A DNA stretch of 15,153 nt from the NCBI GenBank assembly GCA_012511525.1, contig JAAZFW010000224.1, forward strand, positions 1-15,153, in the 5' to 3' direction. This document shows positions 15,117 to 15,153 of the stretch, one piece after another (positions within the stretch are counted from its first letter, which is position 1; every line of letters begins with the position of its first letter). The notes beneath the pieces are model-generated. The model made no database searches. It was not told the origin of the DNA and was given only the letters and a program-made list of their open reading frames with translations. Both the position numbers and the translations under genes were made by a program. The DNA comes from Clostridiaceae bacterium. GTDB taxonomy: Bacteria; Bacillota; Clostridia; Saccharofermentanales; UBA5734.

Positions 15117-15153
15117 GGAGAAGTACCCAAGTGGCTGAAGGGTCTGCACTCGA
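15117..15153 (+). tRNA. tRNA-Ser(CGA), 5' part, cut by the window end
   Basis: A second copy of the tRNA-Ser 5' half, identical to 14926-14962 except C to T in the anticodon stem (CTGCA instead of CCGCA). The repeat also includes 3 bases upstream, so 39 of 40 positions match (14923-14962 against 15114-15153). The window ends at the anticodon CGA, so it cannot be seen whether this copy is complete. No strong promoter lies just upstream; it may be transcribed from the one at 14871. Confidence 0.6.

Noticed and set aside
14926..15153. tRNA-Ser interrupted by a group I intron
   Set aside because: The sequence after the spacer repeats the 5' half instead of supplying the 3' half, and no group I core motifs were recognised.

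Overview
The window is GC-rich bacterial DNA (roughly 60% by eye) from what looks like a high-GC Firmicute/Clostridia-type organism. The grounds are FabK as enoyl-ACP reductase, a FabT-like operator, a fab/acc cluster resembling the streptococcal one, an AccA motif reading GAYCG, an M29 aminopeptidase, and a TPP riboswitch acting through an intrinsic terminator. No taxon can be named from the sequence alone.

Left end (1-1490): on the minus strand there is a complete thiamine-pyrophosphate riboswitch with its promoter, aptamer and terminator. It points out of the window, so the thiamine gene it controls lies left of position 1. Next comes a minus-strand Xaa-Pro aminopeptidase (pepP).

Centre (1571-9617): a tightly packed minus-strand operon for type II fatty acid synthesis, in transcription order fabH, fabK, fabG, fabF, accB, fabZ, accC and a fused accD-accA. 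Most junctions overlap by 4 bp or are 2-3 bp apart. It makes malonyl-CoA (AccB, AccC, AccDA), starts chains (FabH), elongates them (FabF), reduces (FabG), dehydrates (FabZ) and reduces again (FabK). FabD, which transfers malonate from CoA to ACP, is transcribed divergently on the plus strand from 9781. The fabH/fabD intergenic region carries a near-consensus FabT palindrome, a second unrelated palindrome over the fabH -10, and a good fabH promoter. Neither acpP nor fabT is present.

Right part (10757-14874): on the plus strand, a promoter embedded in nested palindromes precedes an M29 aminopeptidase. It is followed, apparently in the same operon, by a two-gene unit I cannot name firmly. One gene encodes a three-TM protein with TolQ/ExbB/ZorA-like topology and a tail of about 360 residues predicted to be coiled coil. 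The other encodes a 427-residue soluble protein weakly reminiscent of the EH-signature (ZorC-like) family. This pair is the best candidate here for an undescribed system.

Right end (14871-15153): a near-consensus promoter drives the 5' half of a tRNA-Ser(CGA) with no 3' half. A second copy of that 5' half starts 191 bp later and is cut by the window edge.
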